64,000 nucleotides of DNA from an uncultured Pseudomonadales bacterium (GTDB lineage: Bacteria > Pseudomonadota > Gammaproteobacteria > Pseudomonadales > Azotimanducaceae), in assembly GCA_938017975.1 (NCBI GenBank), contig CALIKQ010000048.1, positions 1 through 64,000 on the forward strand, given 5' to 3'. The position numbers and the translations under genes were made by a program. Under the pieces are notes generated by a model. That model worked only from the letters and a program-made list of their open reading frames with translations. It ran no database searches and was not told the origin of the DNA. Of the stretch, positions 49,187-59,497 are shown one piece after another (position 1 is the first letter of the stretch; every line of letters begins with the position of its first letter).

Positions 49187-50041
49187 ATGATCCAGCGCAT
49201 TGCATACGCCTCGACAATCCCACGGCGCATTGGCTCAGTGCTTCTGGGAATGGCACCCCTGGTTTCAGCGTTTTTTATTTCTGGAGTACTGAATTCAGGG
49301 TTAACCAACAAAGCGATCGCATCGCAGGCGGCCAGCGGGTCACCCCAGGCAGAGACATCAGGCCCTATTACCATACCCCGACCTTTCAAGGTGATATACA
49401 AAGCCGACTATAAAGGACTCCCCATCAGCGCCACGGGCATTCGCGAGTTTTCAGTAATCGCAGATACTGATCAACGGATCTACTCCTTGGCGTCTTCTGC
49501 AGTGAGCATCTTTGCAAAGCTTACGGAACAATCCGATTTTACGATGGCCGCTGGGAAGGCCCAGCCCCTATTTTACCGATACGACCGAACAGGCCTCGGA
49601 AAAAACAAAAGTTTGCGCCTTAATTTTGACTGGCTACAGCATCAAGTTACAAACTTGGACTCCGGCAAAATCTGGTCGCTTCCCGATCAGACCCTGTCAG
49701 ATCGCCTCCTGTATCAATTCCAACTTCAGACTGATCTTATGAACCTAGGACCCGAGATTACCTTGGGCCATGAGTTGAAATACCAAGTGCAGGACAAGGA
49801 TCAAATCAAGGATTATCACTTCACGGTGAGACGCCAAATAGAACTGCAAACACCTCTCGGTGCTGTAAACACCTATGAGATCATTCGCTCCAATGCAGAG
49901 CGTAGAGACACCACCCTCTGGCTGGCGCCAGACCATGAGTTCATGCTGATTCGATTTGAACAACGTGCGAATGATGGCGAGAATTTTTCACTTGCGATCG
50001 AGAAGGCATTTATCGACGATCAGCCGGTAGAGCAATTCTAA
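49187..50041 (+). CDS. DUF3108 exported protein
   Basis: A 284-residue protein with a hydrophobic N-terminus (about 16-35) that looks like a signal peptide, then the DUF3108 beta-rich fold (FKVIYKADYKGLPISATG, QPLFYRYDRTG, TYEIIRSNAERRDTTLWLAP). Such proteins are placed in the periplasm or outer envelope; the function is unknown. In Pseudomonas it lies after purN. Here purM and purN are absent and it is divergent from the DUF2066 gene across 180 bp. Confidence 0.92.
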   Translation: MIQRIAYASTIPRRIGSVLLGMAPLVSAFFISGVLNSGLTNKAIASQAASGSPQAETSGPITIPRPFKVIYKADYKGLPISATGIREFSVIADTDQRIYSLASSAVSIFAKLTEQSDFTMAAGKAQPLFYRYDRTGLGKNKSLRLNFDWLQHQVTNLDSGKIWSLPDQTLSDRLLYQFQLQTDLMNLGPEITLGHELKYQVQDKDQIKDYHFTVRRQIELQTPLGAVNTYEIIRSNAERRDTTLWLAPDHEFMLIRFEQRANDGENFSLAIEKAFIDDQPVEQF

Positions 50042-50161
50042 TCTGAAACAGAGCGATCGACCTCAGCCTCGGAATCGCTGGGTAAAAGCAAACTGCAATT
50101 AAAGCGTTCCCGCCCCATGCCGACAACCCAAAGGCACATTCACTAAGATCCGTTTTTCGAT

Positions 50162-50728
50162 TCAGGTCTTTGGCAGCGTCACCCCAGTTTGACCTTGATA
50201 CTTGCCGCCACGGTCTCGATAACTCATTTCACAGATTTCATCACTTTCGAAAAACAGCATTTGTGCAACACCCTCGTTGGCATAAATTTTAGCCGGCAAA
50301 GTCGTCGTATTCGAAAATTCTAAAGTCACATGCCCTTCCCATTCTGGTTCTAGCGGCGTGACGTTAACAATGATGCCGCAACGAGCGTAGGTAGATTTAC
50401 CCAAACACACTGTGAGCACACTGCGGGGTATCTTGAAGTACTCGACAGTCCGAGCCAGCGCAAAAGAATTAGGTGGAATAATGCAGACGTCACTTTTTAT
50501 ATCAACAAAACTGCGCTCATCAAATGCCTTGGGGTCAACCGTCGCAGAATGAATGTTGGTAAAGACTTTGAATTCATCCGCACAACGAACGTCATAACCA
50601 TAGCTCGAAGTACCAAAAGAGATCACCCGCTCACCATTGACGGCTCGCACCTGACCGCTCTCAAAGGGCGCAATCATCGCTGACCCCTCTGCCATTTTGC
50701 GTATCCATCCATCTGATTTAATGGCCAT
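50162..50728 (-). CDS. dcd: dCTP deaminase
   Basis: Dcd makes dUTP from dCTP for thymidylate synthesis. The 188 residues show the family segments [66 protein letters not shown] and the C-terminal [12 protein letters not shown]. The catalytic Glu is in the ...PLEPEWEG... loop. It sits 80 bp downstream of apbC on the same strand, as in Pseudomonas, where dcd is next to apbC and metG. Confidence 0.97.
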   Translation of the reverse strand: MAIKSDGWIRKMAEGSAMIAPFESGQVRAVNGERVISFGTSSYGYDVRCADEFKVFTNIHSATVDPKAFDERSFVDIKSDVCIIPPNSFALARTVEYFKIPRSVLTVCLGKSTYARCGIIVNVTPLEPEWEGHVTLEFSNTTTLPAKIYANEGVAQMLFFESDEICEMSYRDRGGKYQGQTGVTLPKT

Positions 50729-50808
50729 TACTACCCTCTCCTCGTTAAAACCCTTTCAGTCCAATCCTTTGCGGCTGCTAAACGCCTCAAAACGCATTCA
50801 GCACATCA

Positions 50809-51645
50809 TTATTCGTCTACAATCGAAATGGTGGGTGCAGACGCAGGCTCTTGCATCAACAGTTTAGACGCCACTTCCGCACTGAGCGCTGTAAACTCCC
50901 GGGCAGCGGTGCTCTCTGGTTGATCGATGACAATCGGTTGTCCCGCATCGGAGGCCAACCGCGTCTCCAGTGATAAAGCTAAGCGCGCAAGTACAGGCAC
51001 CTGATACTCCTGTGCAATCCGATCACCGCCCCCTGTGCCAAAAATCGCGCTTTTATGACCACATTCACTGCAGGTGTGGGCGCTCATGTTTTCAACGATA
51101 CCCAACACAGGAACTTCTACCTTGTTAAACATTTCGATGCCTTTTCTTGCGTCTAGAAGCGCAATGTCTTGGGGCGTGGTCACGATGATCGCGCCAGTCA
51201 CAGGCACCCGCTGGGCAAGCGTCAATTGGATATCACCAGTGCCCGGGGGCATATCGATCACTAAAACATCAAGGTTGGGCCAAGCCGTCTGGGTCAACAT
51301 TTGTTGCAGCGCACCGCTGGCCATCGGACCTCGCCAAATCGCAGGCGTTTTGCTCGATGCAAGAAAACTCATCGACATGCAAAAAAGACCATGCGCCTCG
51401 ATTGGAATCAACTGATCATTTTGAACGTCGGGCCGGGTCTCAGGAGGCAGGCCCAACAATGTCCCCTGACTGGGCCCATAAATATCAGCGTCGAGCAGCC
51501 CAACTCTTTGGCCCGCCCTCGACAGAGCAACCGCAAGATTCGTCGCCACAGTTGACTTACCAACCCCACCCTTTCCGGAGGCCACCGCGAGGATCGCTTT
51601 GACTCCGGGCAGATTAAGTGGCTCAACTCCTTTGTTCTCTGACAC
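50809..51645 (-). CDS. apbC: Iron-sulfur carrier protein ApbC/Mrp
   Basis: ApbC is an ATPase of the NBP35/Mrp class that carries Fe-S clusters to target proteins. The 278 residues have the deviant Walker A VASGKGGVGKSTVATNLAV, switch II VIDMPPGTGDIQL and the cluster-binding CxxC in SAHTCSECGHKS. The N-terminal MIP18-like domain of E. coli Mrp (about 90 residues) is absent; only a short lead precedes the P-loop. It is divergent from metG, as in Pseudomonas and E. coli. Confidence 0.94.
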   Translation of the reverse strand: MSENKGVEPLNLPGVKAILAVASGKGGVGKSTVATNLAVALSRAGQRVGLLDADIYGPSQGTLLGLPPETRPDVQNDQLIPIEAHGLFCMSMSFLASSKTPAIWRGPMASGALQQMLTQTAWPNLDVLVIDMPPGTGDIQLTLAQRVPVTGAIIVTTPQDIALLDARKGIEMFNKVEVPVLGIVENMSAHTCSECGHKSAIFGTGGGDRIAQEYQVPVLARLALSLETRLASDAGQPIVIDQPESTAAREFTALSAEVASKLLMQEPASAPTISIVDE

Positions 51646-51799
51646 GACTCGATCCTCACCAAATAACTAGAAGCCCCATTGTACCGAGGCTGTGCGCCAA
51701 AATCAGTTTATCGATCGCTGACAAAGTCAAATGAGAGGAAAATATAGCGCCGAATCGCTAGATCCAATAAACTTGCGCCTTCTTAACGGGAGTCTCGCG

Positions 51800-53833
51800 A
51801 TGGCAGATCGTCGACGCATCCTGGTGACAAGTGCGCTGCCCTATGCCAACGGCGCCATTCACCTAGGCCACATACTCGAACACATACAGACCGATATTTT
51901 TGTTCGGTTTCAAAGGCTTCGGGGTCACGAATGCATTTATGTGTGTGCCGATGATGTACACGGTACGGCCGTGATGTTGAATGCCGAATCAGACAATCTG
52001 TCACCTGAGGCATATACCGCAGAGATCACCGCTAATCATATCAGGGACTTTAAGGCATTTTTAATCAGTCACGATTGCTATAGCACCACGCATCATGCGG
52101 AGAACAAAAGCCGTACCGAAGAAATCTACCACCGCCTAAAACAGGCAGGTCAGGTCAAAAAGGCGTCGGTCGAGCAGCTCTTCGACACCCAAAAACAGCT
52201 TTTCCTTGCCGACCGATTCGTGACTGGTGGCTGCCCAAATTGCAAAGCGCCCGATCAATACGGCGACAACTGCGATGCGTGCGGCGCAACCTACGCAGCA
52301 ACAGACCTCCTCAATCCTATTTCGAAACTATCGAATACGCCGCCAGAGCTGCGGTCTTCCGACCATATTTTCTTCGCGTTGTCTAACTTCACCGATTTCC
52401 TAAAAGAATGGACGAACAGCGGTACGCTCCATCCAGCGGTCACCAACAAGCTTGCTGAATGGCTCGATGAGGGACTACAAGACTGGGATATTTCCAGAGA
52501 TGCACCCTATTTCGGTTTTGAAATCCCTGATGAGCCCGGTAAATACTTCTACGTTTGGATGGATGCTCCTATCGGATATATGGCGACCTTTGCCCAGTAT
52601 TGCCAAGCCAATGCAATCAATTTCGAAGATTACTGGCGGCCGGACTCTGAGTGCGAGGTTCATCACTTCATTGGTAAAGACATCGTAAATTTCCACGCCC
52701 TGTTTTGGCCGGCAATCCTTAAGACCGCTCAATACCGAACGCCAACTCACGTCCACGCCCACGGCTTCGCCACCATCAATGGTGAAAAAATGTCGAAATC
52801 AAAAGGCACGTTTATCAACGCGAAGACTTATCTCAGCGAGCTATCACCCGAATATTTAAGGTATTACTACGCCTCAAAACTCAACCCGGGGGTCGGCGAT
52901 CTTGATCTCAATCTCGAAGACTTCGTCCAAAAATCTAACTCGGATTTAGTCGGCAAGGTCGCTAATATCGCCAGTCGGTGCGCGGGGTTTATCAACAAAC
53001 AATTCGACGGCCAAATCAAGGCTACCACCGGAACGCCGCTGCTGGCCAAAACGCAAGCAGCGGCGACCGAGCTAGCATCGCTATTTGATGCAACTGAGTT
53101 CAGCAAGGCCATGCGGCAAATCATGGGTTTGGCCGATCAGGCCAATCAATTTATCGCTGAGCAAGCGCCTTGGCAGCTCATCAAGGATCCCGCAACACGA
53201 GACCAGGCAGAAGCGGTCTGCGCCGATGGACTGAATTTATTCCGACTGTTGGTGCTTTATCTCAAACCAGTTTTACCGGGTTTAGCCGAACGTTCGGAAT
53301 CATTTCTAAATATTCCACCGCTAAGCTGGGCTGATCACGCGCATCTGCTAACCAACCATCACATTAAGCCGTTTACACCGTTAATACAGCGCATCGAAAT
53401 TGACCAGGTCAATGCCATCGTCGAGGCTGAGCGGAAAGCCTATGCAGCCAACAACGAGCCGCAGGATGCCGGTTCGGACACGGCGGAACCTGAAACTGAC
53501 AGCGAGGCCCTGATCGACATTGATGCCTTCAATGCCGTGGAGCTCAAAGTTGCGCGAATCATCGAAGCCAAAGCGGTTGATGGCGCAGATAAGCTGTTAG
53601 CGCTCAGGCTTGATGTCGGCGATCACGAGCGAACCGTTTTCTCGGGCATTAAAGCCGCTTATTCACCAGAAGACCTAGAAGGAAAACTGACGGTGTTAGT
53701 GGCAAACCTCAAACCTCGGACCATGAAATTTGGCGTGTCAGAGGGCATGGTTTTAGCTGCAGGACCAGGCGGAGAAAACATTTTCCTCTTGAGCCCAGAC
53801 TCGGGCGCCAAACCCGGCATGACGGTGAGCTGA
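51800..53833 (+). CDS. metG: Methionine--tRNA ligase
   Basis: A class I synthetase of 677 residues: HIGH as [15 protein letters not shown], a zinc knuckle with [20 protein letters not shown] (about 145-165), KMSKS in [12 protein letters not shown], the anticodon domain (about 390-540) and a C-terminal tRNA-binding OB domain (about 575-677, [20 protein letters not shown]) after an acidic linker. The start at 51800 has GGGAG upstream; a frame from 51731 would add residues the family lacks. It runs 8 bp into the rsx operon. Confidence 0.97.
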   Translation: MADRRRILVTSALPYANGAIHLGHILEHIQTDIFVRFQRLRGHECIYVCADDVHGTAVMLNAESDNLSPEAYTAEITANHIRDFKAFLISHDCYSTTHHAENKSRTEEIYHRLKQAGQVKKASVEQLFDTQKQLFLADRFVTGGCPNCKAPDQYGDNCDACGATYAATDLLNPISKLSNTPPELRSSDHIFFALSNFTDFLKEWTNSGTLHPAVTNKLAEWLDEGLQDWDISRDAPYFGFEIPDEPGKYFYVWMDAPIGYMATFAQYCQANAINFEDYWRPDSECEVHHFIGKDIVNFHALFWPAILKTAQYRTPTHVHAHGFATINGEKMSKSKGTFINAKTYLSELSPEYLRYYYASKLNPGVGDLDLNLEDFVQKSNSDLVGKVANIASRCAGFINKQFDGQIKATTGTPLLAKTQAAATELASLFDATEFSKAMRQIMGLADQANQFIAEQAPWQLIKDPATRDQAEAVCADGLNLFRLLVLYLKPVLPGLAERSESFLNIPPLSWADHAHLLTNHHIKPFTPLIQRIEIDQVNAIVEAERKAYAANNEPQDAGSDTAEPETDSEALIDIDAFNAVELKVARIIEAKAVDGADKLLALRLDVGDHERTVFSGIKAAYSPEDLEGKLTVLVANLKPRTMKFGVSEGMVLAAGPGGENIFLLSPDSGAKPGMTVS

Positions 53834-53841
53834 GTGATCCG

Positions 53842-54423
53842 ATGCTGACTGAGGCACTGATCGTGCTGTTTACCGCAATCTTCGTGAACAATTTTGTCGT
53901 GGTCCAATTTCTGGGACTGTGTCCGTTTATGGGCGCCAGTCAGAGGATCAGCAGCGCAGTCGGGATGGCCAGCGCAACGCTTTTTGTGCTCACGCTCAGC
54001 GCTGGATTGTCCTACCTGATTGAGCACTACATTTTGCAACCCTTTGAATTGACGGCGCTCCGAATCCTAACGTTTATTATTTTAATAGCTGGGCTTGTCC
54101 AATTTATGGAGATTGTGATCCGGGCAACCCAACCGCTACTCCATGAATTTCTAGGTGTCTATATCCCGCTGATTACAACGAACTGCATGGTATTGGGCGT
54201 TGCACTGATCAATGTCCGCACCAGCGATAGCTTTCTCGGCGCCGTCTTGCTTGGTCTTGGCGCTGGCCTGGGTTTCGGGCTTTTGTTGGTTATCTTTGCC
54301 GCGCTTCGTGAGCGCCAATCTAGCTTATCGGTACCCAAACCATTTCAAGGCGCCGCCATCAACATGATCACAGCCGGCTTGATCGCGCTCGCGTTCTCTG
54401 GGCTAACTGCAATGCGCGTGTAA
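53842..54423 (+). CDS. rsxA: Rnf/Rsx complex subunit A
   Basis: RsxA is one of two homologous membrane subunits that hold a [2Fe-2S] cluster between them. The 193 residues span six helices. The cluster cysteines are in FLGLCPFMGAS and ITTNCMVLGVA. Length equals E. coli RsxA. It opens the operon 8 bp after metG and its stop overlaps the rsxB start by 1 bp. In E. coli Rsx reduces SoxR; in other bacteria Rnf couples ferredoxin and NADH to ion movement. Confidence 0.97.
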   Translation: MLTEALIVLFTAIFVNNFVVVQFLGLCPFMGASQRISSAVGMASATLFVLTLSAGLSYLIEHYILQPFELTALRILTFIILIAGLVQFMEIVIRATQPLLHEFLGVYIPLITTNCMVLGVALINVRTSDSFLGAVLLGLGAGLGFGLLLVIFAALRERQSSLSVPKPFQGAAINMITAGLIALAFSGLTAMRV

Positions 54424-55310
54424 TGATCGGCTCACTCGCTTTAATGCTAGGCACTGCACTGACGATCTTTGCGCTTATTTTCTCAGCAAAAAGATGGTTC
54501 AAAGAGGATCCTGGAACGCTTGAACATCTGATCTTACAAACGCTGCCTCAAACGCAATGCGCCCAATGTGGCTATCCTGGCTGCCGTCCTTACGCCCAAG
54601 CCATTGCCGCAGGGGAAGCCATTAACCGCTGTCCACCAGGTGGAGATACCCTGATCGCTACGCTCGCTGAGCTATTAAACAGAGAGATCGTTCCGCTTGC
54701 TGACGGGCTCAAAGCGGTGCCTACGCCTCTAAAAGCTCGAATCCGTGAAGAGGACTGCATCGGCTGCACACTGTGCATCAAGGCTTGCCCCGTGGACGCG
54801 ATTATTGGGAGCCAAAACCTGATGCACAGTGTCATCGACGCCAATTGCACAGGATGCGAACTCTGCTTGCCCCCTTGTCCGGTGGACTGTATTGATCTTG
54901 TTGCACAAGTCCCGGTGACGACGGAGCGGTCAAAGCCCGCATTCCCAACGCCGTGCATCTTCTGCGGCGCTTGCGTGCCCGTTTGTCCCAAACAGCTATC
55001 GCCCCATGTCTTACTCCTCGCCTATGACCAGCCCGAAGCTCAGCGAGCTGCCAACCTATCGGGCTGTGTCGAATGCACGCTCTGTGACCAGGTCTGTCCC
55101 AGCGAAATCCCCCTCACAAAGACGTTTCAATCGATGAAGCACAACAGCCAATTGCGCGCAGAACAAAAAGACTTTGCAGAGGCGACAGAGCAGCGATACT
55201 TAGCACGTGAGAAAAGAATAAAAACCGTCGAGCAAACGGTGATTAATCGACCCAAAGCCGATGCGGCCGCGAGTTTGATCAATCAAATCAAGCGAGACTT
55301 CTCCGAATGA
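54423..55310 (+). CDS. rsxB: RsxB with fused ferredoxin part of RsxC
   Basis: A 295-residue membrane-anchored iron-sulfur protein; E. coli RsxB has 192. Residues 1-22 are the membrane helix. The RsxB part follows: a first cluster site C46, C49, C54, C70 (QCAQCGYPGCRPYAQAIAAG) and two ferredoxin motifs with C112/115/118/122 and C142/145/148/152. Then come two more motifs, CIFCGACVPVCP (178-188) and CVECTLCDQVCP (215-225), and a charged tail. These match the C-terminal domain of RsxC (CIRCxxCxxxCP, DCIECGACxxVCPSNIPL, then a Glu/Lys/Arg-rich tail). No rsxC lies in the operon; rsxD starts 4 bp before this stop. The NADH/FMN part of RsxC is missing. Confidence 0.93.
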   Translation: MIGSLALMLGTALTIFALIFSAKRWFKEDPGTLEHLILQTLPQTQCAQCGYPGCRPYAQAIAAGEAINRCPPGGDTLIATLAELLNREIVPLADGLKAVPTPLKARIREEDCIGCTLCIKACPVDAIIGSQNLMHSVIDANCTGCELCLPPCPVDCIDLVAQVPVTTERSKPAFPTPCIFCGACVPVCPKQLSPHVLLLAYDQPEAQRAANLSGCVECTLCDQVCPSEIPLTKTFQSMKHNSQLRAEQKDFAEATEQRYLAREKRIKTVEQTVINRPKADAAASLINQIKRDFSE

Positions 55311-56260
55311 ATGCGCATCGTCAAATGGTGCATACCAGCCTTGCACTCTTGCCTGGTTTCCTGGCCGCCAGTTTCGTTTTTGGCCCAGGCATTGGGATAA
55401 ATGTACTCGCTGCCTTGTTGACGGCCTTTGTGCTTGAGCTCGGGTTTTATCGAGTCCAGAACAGCCATCCACCGAAGGCAGCAGTCTCAGCGGGATTGCT
55501 CGCAGCCGCGTTACTCGGTCTTTGTCTGCCACCTTACCTGCCGCTCACCCACGTCATTCTGGGCGTCAGTTTTGGGCTGATTTTCGGTAAATATGTCTAT
55601 GGCGGGCTGGGCCAAAATCTTTTCAATCCAGCCATGGTTGGTTATGCGGGCCTGATTGTCTCAGCGCCGCTGCTCATGAGCCAATGGTACCTGGACCGAC
55701 CCCTCGGCCTCAGCTGGATGGAGCTGCTGGCTGTCAAGGCAGGTTTGCTTGAACTCGACGGCTATTCCGGCGCCACGGCGCTTGACCTATTACGCAATCG
55801 GCAAGGAACAACGATGGTTGAATATTGGCGCCTTGCGGAGCACCGGTTTGAGCCTCAGGCCATGATCAGCCTCGGCTATTTTATCGGTGGCCTCTATCTT
55901 TTGAAATGCAAAATCATTCAATGGCAGCTTCCAGCTGCAATGCTCGCAGGCCTACTCCTCCCCGCCGCGCTCCTGTTTGATGCAGGGAGCTCTGATAGCT
56001 TTGGCTCACCCCTGCTGCACCTGCTTGGCGGAGCTACATTGTTCGGTGCGTTTTTCATCATTACCGATCCTGTGAGCTCACCCAATACACGCTCAGGACT
56101 GATCCTCTACGGTCTGGCCATTGGCGCTTTGACATTTCTGATTCGTGGTTTTGGTAGTTTTCCAGATGGTTTGGCCTTCGCAGTCTTACTCGCTAATGCT
56201 CTCGGTCCGCTTCTGGACTTGATGGCTCCTAAACCTAATCGATCACAAGCACCCTTATGA
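55307..56260 (+). CDS. rsxD: Rnf/Rsx complex subunit D
   Basis: RsxD is a membrane subunit with covalently bound FMN. The 317 residues have about eight helices and the flavin attachment motif DGYSGATALD, where Thr in SGAT carries FMN, plus the family segments GKYVYGGLGQNLFNPAMVGY and ITDPVSSPNTRSG. It is shorter than E. coli RsxD (352), mostly in loops. It is coupled to rsxB and rsxG by 4-bp overlaps. Confidence 0.96.
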   Translation: MNAHRQMVHTSLALLPGFLAASFVFGPGIGINVLAALLTAFVLELGFYRVQNSHPPKAAVSAGLLAAALLGLCLPPYLPLTHVILGVSFGLIFGKYVYGGLGQNLFNPAMVGYAGLIVSAPLLMSQWYLDRPLGLSWMELLAVKAGLLELDGYSGATALDLLRNRQGTTMVEYWRLAEHRFEPQAMISLGYFIGGLYLLKCKIIQWQLPAAMLAGLLLPAALLFDAGSSDSFGSPLLHLLGGATLFGAFFIITDPVSSPNTRSGLILYGLAIGALTFLIRGFGSFPDGLAFAVLLANALGPLLDLMAPKPNRSQAPL

Positions 56261-56808
56261 AATCCGCTTTCGGAACATTGATGATTGCAGCAGGAATGTC
56301 CGCACTTCTGATCGGCGGTATCCATCTGCTTACCAAATCGCGAGTCCATGACAACCAGCAAACCTATGCGCTTGAGGTTTTAAAGACAGTGGTCCCTCGG
56401 GATGAGATTGCATTGGCCCTACAAAAAAAACCCTCACCCTATTACACGATTGACGAAGCTGGCCGCTTTATTGGCGTCTTATTCAACATTTCGACGGAGC
56501 ACGGATATAACGGGCGCATCGAAGCGTGGCTTGCGGTCGGCCTAGACCATAAAGTACTCGGCGTTCAAACAACGTTTCATCAAGAGACACCCGGGCTGGG
56601 GGACTTTATCAATGCTGGATCACTTTGGAATCGCCAATTCTTAGGAAAACAACTGAACCAGGCTCGCTTCGACATCCGGCTAGACAAGGGTGATTTTGAC
56701 AACGTAACCGGTGCCACAGTGACGAGTCGGGCTTATACTCGAATGATTAAGACCGGAATCGATCATCCCGCATTGATGAGACTGACCCAAGAGCAACAAA
56801 GTGACTGA
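56257..56808 (+). CDS. rsxG: Rnf/Rsx complex subunit G
   Basis: RsxG has one N-terminal membrane helix (about 6-24) and a periplasmic FMN-binding domain. The 183 residues include HQETPGLGD and the covalent FMN motif DNVTGATVTSRA, where the Thr after TGA(T) is the attachment site. Length is near that of E. coli RsxG (206). Overlaps: 4 bp with rsxD, 8 bp with rsxE. Confidence 0.95.
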   Translation: MKSAFGTLMIAAGMSALLIGGIHLLTKSRVHDNQQTYALEVLKTVVPRDEIALALQKKPSPYYTIDEAGRFIGVLFNISTEHGYNGRIEAWLAVGLDHKVLGVQTTFHQETPGLGDFINAGSLWNRQFLGKQLNQARFDIRLDKGDFDNVTGATVTSRAYTRMIKTGIDHPALMRLTQEQQSD

Positions 56809-57469
56809 CGCAACCCACCACCTTCAAGACGGTCTTTGGCGCAATAATCCCGCTCTGGTGCAGTTGCTAGGATTGTGTCCGCTGCTTGCTGTCAGCCAAC
56901 AATTGGTCACTGCGCTGGCACTTGGACTCGTAACACTGATTGTTTTAACCACCTCAAACCTTTTAATCAGTCTATTTCGGCGTTTCTTGATCAGCGACAT
57001 CCGGCTACCACTGCAGATTTTGGTCATCGCAACATTGGTATCGGCTGCAGATTTACTCCTGCAAGCCTTTTTCTTCGAACTGCACCAGCGAATTGGATTA
57101 TTCGTTGCCCTGATTGTGACCAATTGTACAATCCTTGGACGGGCAGAGTTGTTTGCTCGTCGCAACGCTATCACGGCCTCAATCGCCGATGGCTTTTGGA
57201 TGGGATTTGGATTCTTATGGGTCATCACCCTCCTAGGCGGAATTCGTGAAATCATAGGACGCGGAACCCTGTTCGGAGGTTTTGACCTCATTTTGGGTCC
57301 ATCTGCTCAATCCTGGGTTATTGAGTTTTCATCAACACCCATTATTATCGCCGGCATGGCACCCGGTGCCTTTTTAGCTCTAGGCTGCATGATTGCTTGC
57401 AAAAACTGGTTGGACCAACGATATGAATCAAGCAAAAAGGATCGCGTTTCTCAGCACCCTGCGCGCTGA
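56801..57469 (+). CDS. rsxE: Rnf/Rsx complex subunit E
   Basis: RsxE pairs with RsxA. The 222 residues have six helices; the cluster cysteines are in LLGLCPLLAVSQQ and IVTNCTILGRAE, and ADGFWMGFGFLWV and GGIREIIGRGTLFGG are family segments. It closes the rsx operon and overlaps nth by 47 bp, the usual rsx-nth order of gammaproteobacteria. Confidence 0.96.
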   Translation: MTDATHHLQDGLWRNNPALVQLLGLCPLLAVSQQLVTALALGLVTLIVLTTSNLLISLFRRFLISDIRLPLQILVIATLVSAADLLLQAFFFELHQRIGLFVALIVTNCTILGRAELFARRNAITASIADGFWMGFGFLWVITLLGGIREIIGRGTLFGGFDLILGPSAQSWVIEFSSTPIIIAGMAPGAFLALGCMIACKNWLDQRYESSKKDRVSQHPAR

Positions 57470-58079
57470 AAATCCAGCACCCACAACCGAGCTACGATAC
57501 GACTCGGATTTTCAACTCCTGATTGCCGTCATGCTCTCGGCGCAGTCGACAGACGTTGGCGTGAATAAAGCTACCGACAAACTTTTTCCCGTGGCCGGCA
57601 CGCCCAAAGCTATCGCTCAACTCGGCGTGTCAAAGCTCAAAGGCTACATCAAGACCATCGGCTTGTTTAACACCAAAGCAGAAAACATCATCAAGACCTG
57701 CAAGATCTTGCTCTCAGAACATAACGGTGAGGTCCCCGCTACTCGAGCAGAGCTTGAAGCACTTCCAGGGGTCGGACGAAAGACAGCCAATGTGGTCTTA
57801 AACACCGCATTCGGTGCCCCTACAATGGCCGTTGACACCCACATCTACCGAGTTTCAAATCGAACACGCTTTGCGCCAGGCAAGACTGTTTTACAAGTCG
57901 AAAAAAAACTACTCAAAGTCATTCCCGACGAATTTATTCGGGATGCCCATCATTGGCTGATTCTTCACGGACGATATATCTGCACCGCACGGAGCCCTCG
58001 CTGTGCGGCTTGCGCCGTTTTTAACGAATGTGAATACCCACAACGCGAGAAACAAGCTCAAAAAGACCGCGAGTCCTGA
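57423..58079 (+). CDS. nth: Endonuclease III
   Basis: Nth removes oxidised pyrimidines and cuts at abasic sites. The 218 residues contain the helix-hairpin-helix with catalytic Lys in EALPGVGRKTANVVLN (about residue 120), the catalytic Asp in VDTHIYRVSNR, and the [4Fe-4S] cysteines in CTARSPRCAACAVFNEC. The ATG at 57423 lies inside rsxE. The C-terminus meets argG (convergent, 1 bp apart). Confidence 0.97.
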   Translation: MNQAKRIAFLSTLRAENPAPTTELRYDSDFQLLIAVMLSAQSTDVGVNKATDKLFPVAGTPKAIAQLGVSKLKGYIKTIGLFNTKAENIIKTCKILLSEHNGEVPATRAELEALPGVGRKTANVVLNTAFGAPTMAVDTHIYRVSNRTRFAPGKTVLQVEKKLLKVIPDEFIRDAHHWLILHGRYICTARSPRCAACAVFNECEYPQREKQAQKDRES

Positions 58080-58080
58080 G

Positions 58081-59301
58081 CTAAGTTGGCGATCGGCGAC
58101 GGCTCTCCATTTTTAAACGAAGCGCATTAAGTTTAATAAAGCCCTCTGCGTCTTTTTGATCATAGGCTCCAGCATCATCTTCAAACGTCACAATATTGCC
58201 GTCATAAAGACTATCTGTTTCTGACCAGCGTCCTACAACAGTCACATTACCTTTGTAGAGTTTCAATCGAACGACGCCGTTCACCTGGGCCTGAGACTCA
58301 TCGATCAGTGCTTGCAACGCCTGGCGCTCTGGACTCCACCAATAACCGTTATAAATGAGCTTGGCATAGCGAGGCATGAGCTCATCCTTGAGGTGACCCA
58401 ATTCTCGATCCAAGGTCAACGATTCCATCGCGCGGTGCGCCTTGAGCAAGATGGTGCCCCCGGGGGTTTCATAGCAACCCCGAGCCTTCATCCCAACATA
58501 CCGATTTTCGATGATATCAACTCGACCGATTCCGTTGCGGCCTCCCAGGTCATTGAGTCCAGACAAAATTTCTGCCGGCGACTTGTGCTGTCCATCAACA
58601 GCAACAGGGTCACCCCGCCGATACGTTAGTTCAACATAGCTTGGTGTGTCGGGGGCGTCCTCGGGAGAAACAGACCACAACCACATACTCGATTCCGGCT
58701 CTTGGCTTGGATCTTCTAACACACCGCCCTCATAGGAGATGTGCAAAAGATTAGCATCCATTGAGTAAGGCGATTTCTCTCCCGAATGCTTTTGATCCAC
58801 CTGAATTTGATACTTCTGACAAAATGCCATCAACGCTTCACGAGAATTTAGATCCCATTCTCGCCAAGGCGCGATCACCTTAATCGCTGGGTCTAGCGCA
58901 TAAGCTCCAAGTTCGAACCGCACTTGGTCGTTCCCCTTACCGGTTGCGCCATGAGCCATCGCTTCGGCCCCTGTCTCAGCTGCAACCTCAACAAGACGCT
59001 TTGCGATCAGTGGCCGCGCAATACTGGTGCCGAGCAGATACTCACCTTCGTAGAGGGTATTGCATCGAAACATGGGAAACACAAAGTCTCTAACAAACTC
59101 TTCCCGGACATCGTCAATGTATATTTCTTTGATGCCCATACTTGCAGCCTTGGCTCTCGCCGGCTCGAGCTCCTCGCCCTGCCCCAAATCCGCTGTATAA
59201 GTCACAACCTCGCAGCCGTAAGTCTCTTGCAACCAGCGCAAAATCACAGAGGTGTCGAGCCCTCCCGAATACGCCAGCACGACCTTCGTAATCTCCGACA
59301 T
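58081..59301 (-). CDS. argG: Argininosuccinate synthase
   Basis: ArgG joins citrulline and aspartate in arginine synthesis. The 406 residues begin with the P-loop of the PP-motif, [17 protein letters not shown], and include the segments [16 protein letters not shown] and [14 protein letters not shown]. The start at 59301 is the family start; an in-frame ATG at 59373 would add 24 residues. It is divergent from pyrC. A related arginine gene, argD, lies at the end of this window. Confidence 0.97.
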   Translation of the reverse strand: MSEITKVVLAYSGGLDTSVILRWLQETYGCEVVTYTADLGQGEELEPARAKAASMGIKEIYIDDVREEFVRDFVFPMFRCNTLYEGEYLLGTSIARPLIAKRLVEVAAETGAEAMAHGATGKGNDQVRFELGAYALDPAIKVIAPWREWDLNSREALMAFCQKYQIQVDQKHSGEKSPYSMDANLLHISYEGGVLEDPSQEPESSMWLWSVSPEDAPDTPSYVELTYRRGDPVAVDGQHKSPAEILSGLNDLGGRNGIGRVDIIENRYVGMKARGCYETPGGTILLKAHRAMESLTLDRELGHLKDELMPRYAKLIYNGYWWSPERQALQALIDESQAQVNGVVRLKLYKGNVTVVGRWSETDSLYDGNIVTFEDDAGAYDQKDAEGFIKLNALRLKMESRRRSPT

Positions 59302-59497
59302 AACATCACCACTTAAACGTTGAGGGCGTATGGTAATCTTTTGCCAGAGTTGAGGCCAGATCTCTTCGGCCATGATCCCCTTTGTTCAGGATCTCAGGCC
59401 TTTTTATTCAAATCACGCTGATTGCACGACCACAATCAGGCGCAGAGATTCGCCGGTCCCAGCAACAACTGGACATCTGAGGTGGTACAATCTCGGC

